Below, one piece after another: positions 5,876-6,574 of a stretch of 6,574 nucleotides of DNA; positions within the stretch are counted from its first letter, which is position 1, and every line of letters begins with the position of its first letter. The notes beneath the pieces were generated by a model that worked only from the letters and a program-made list of their open reading frames with translations, searched no databases and was not told the origin of the DNA. The translations under genes were made by a program, and so were the position numbers. Origin of the DNA: WJMB01 sp964581465 (GTDB lineage Bacteria > RBG-13-66-14). The stretch is from positions 1 to 6,574 of the forward strand of contig CAZOOP010000072.1 of the NCBI GenBank assembly GCA_964581465.1, in the 5' to 3' direction.

Positions 5876-6574
5876 GCAATTAGGTTACCACGCCGCTGGT
5901 CAAGATCGGGTCGGCGGCCGCGAGATATTTTTCATCGGATGGGGGAGTTAATCTAACTTGCCGCTATCAAGCGTTTGGGGATCATCGAAGGCCAGATGGT
6001 TCCCGTCCGGGCCAAATCGGGCTGATTGGAACGGCTTGTCGGAGCGGCCGATACCTTCTGGACAGCTTACCGACACGACCAAGTCCGGACAGTTAGACGA
6101 TCCCATCCCCGATAACCGAACGCCATCCGCCCAACACTTCCCAGGCTTTGGAGCCCGGGCGCCGCATACTCCTGACGTCTTTCCGCGGTAAGCCTTACCG
6201 GCGGGCCATACTCGCCGACGGAGCGGCGAGAGGGAGCGTCATACCGGTGAGAGGCAATCCAACGCCTACGCAGGAAACGCCACTCGATCCCGAAGTCGCG
6301 GAAAGCCTCGGGGGTGGTTGCTACATCCAAACACCCGGCAAACACCCGTGGTATTGGATGCCGGGCCGTCTGTCGCCGGTGCCGGCTATGTCAATCAGCC
6401 GGCCGCCGCAGAGTGCCGCTGTCTTGCGGGAGGAGGACCTGCCCTCCTCCGCAAAGCCCGTACGCCCAGCGCCCGTTGAAGGCTGGGTTCGATCTGCATT
6501 CAGGATGGGATTATCACCCAATTATCAACAAGCGCGAAGTGTGCTCCTGAGGTAGTTTAGCGTGTTTTCGTCGT
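5876..6574. other. Right flank without a confident gene
   Basis: I see no supportable gene. Reading frames at 6148-6555 (plus) and 6067-6345 (minus) lack ribosome binding sites and recognisable protein features. The region is rich in short inverted repeats: 6211-6217 with 6224-6230, 6381-6387 with 6397-6403, and a 12-bp stem with one bulged G at 6424-6454. None is followed by a T run. A tandem 10-base repeat CAAACACCCG occurs at 6328-6337 and 6339-6348. Confidence 0.6.
6424..6454. repeat. Bulged 12-bp inverted repeat
   Basis: TTGCGG (6424-6429) and AGGAGG (6431-6436) pair with CCTCCT (6443-6448) and CCGCAA (6449-6454), with one bulged G at 6430 and a 6-base loop. It is a strong hairpin but neither side has a U-tract, so I do not call it a terminator. 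It could be the 3' end of something transcribed on either strand, or an isolated palindromic repeat. Confidence 0.4.

Noticed and set aside
5891..5932. Plus-strand hairpin followed by a T run (ATATTTTT)
   Set aside because: The stem is only 5 bp with a 17-base loop, and there is no plus-strand gene before it, so a terminator call is not justified.
6067..6345. Minus-strand 92-codon frame in the right flank
   Set aside because: There is no ribosome binding site upstream of 6345 and no recognisable protein features.
6484..6500. GGTTCGA-like tRNA T-arm sequence
   Set aside because: The flanking bases do not form a T-stem, and no acceptor, D or anticodon arms fit upstream.
6148..6555. Plus-strand 135-codon frame in the right flank
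   Set aside because: There is no ribosome binding site, the Pro/Arg/Gly-rich translation has no motif, and it is crossed by several inverted repeats. Such frames are expected by chance at this GC content.

Overview
This is a GC-rich bacterial window. All four convincing genes lie on the minus strand and read from right to left as one apparent operon. Strong AGGAGG-type ribosome binding sites, very short or overlapping gene junctions and bacterial AAA+ families support a bacterium. Nothing in the window fixes the phylum, and there is no rRNA, tRNA, phage or insertion-sequence signature.

Layout in transcription order (minus strand): (1) a MoxR-type AAA+ ATPase, 5678 to 4308; (2) a protein with an N-terminal HExxH putative metallopeptidase domain and a C-terminal VWA-like MIDAS domain (COG3864/DUF2201 type), 4324 to 3047, overlapping gene 1 by 17 bases; (3) an unrecognised 151-residue soluble protein, 2980 to 2525; (4) a 687-residue ClpX-type unfoldase, 2510 to 447, with four predicted transmembrane segments and a coiled-coil/basic linker in place of the usual ClpX zinc-binding domain. 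A 13-bp hairpin at 388-420 follows the last stop codon. A TATAAT box at 5734-5739 (minus) and a large imperfect palindrome at 5744-5776 sit just upstream of the first gene and look like the promoter/control region.

MoxR ATPases usually act with a VWA-domain partner encoded next to them, remodelling or maturing a target. Here the partner also carries a protease-like HExxH motif, and the operon ends with a membrane-anchored ClpX paralogue that keeps the GYVG pore loop and the IGF loop used by ClpX to dock on ClpP. The inference is a membrane-associated protein remodelling or quality-control module: MoxR plus the metallopeptidase-VWA protein on one side, and a membrane-tethered unfoldase that may recruit ClpP on the other. 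The substrate is unknown.

The flanks (1-387 and 5745-6574) hold no convincing gene. The left flank has two diverged copies of a short minus-strand coding-like segment. The right flank is rich in inverted repeats, including a possible multibranched structured element at 5781-5875.
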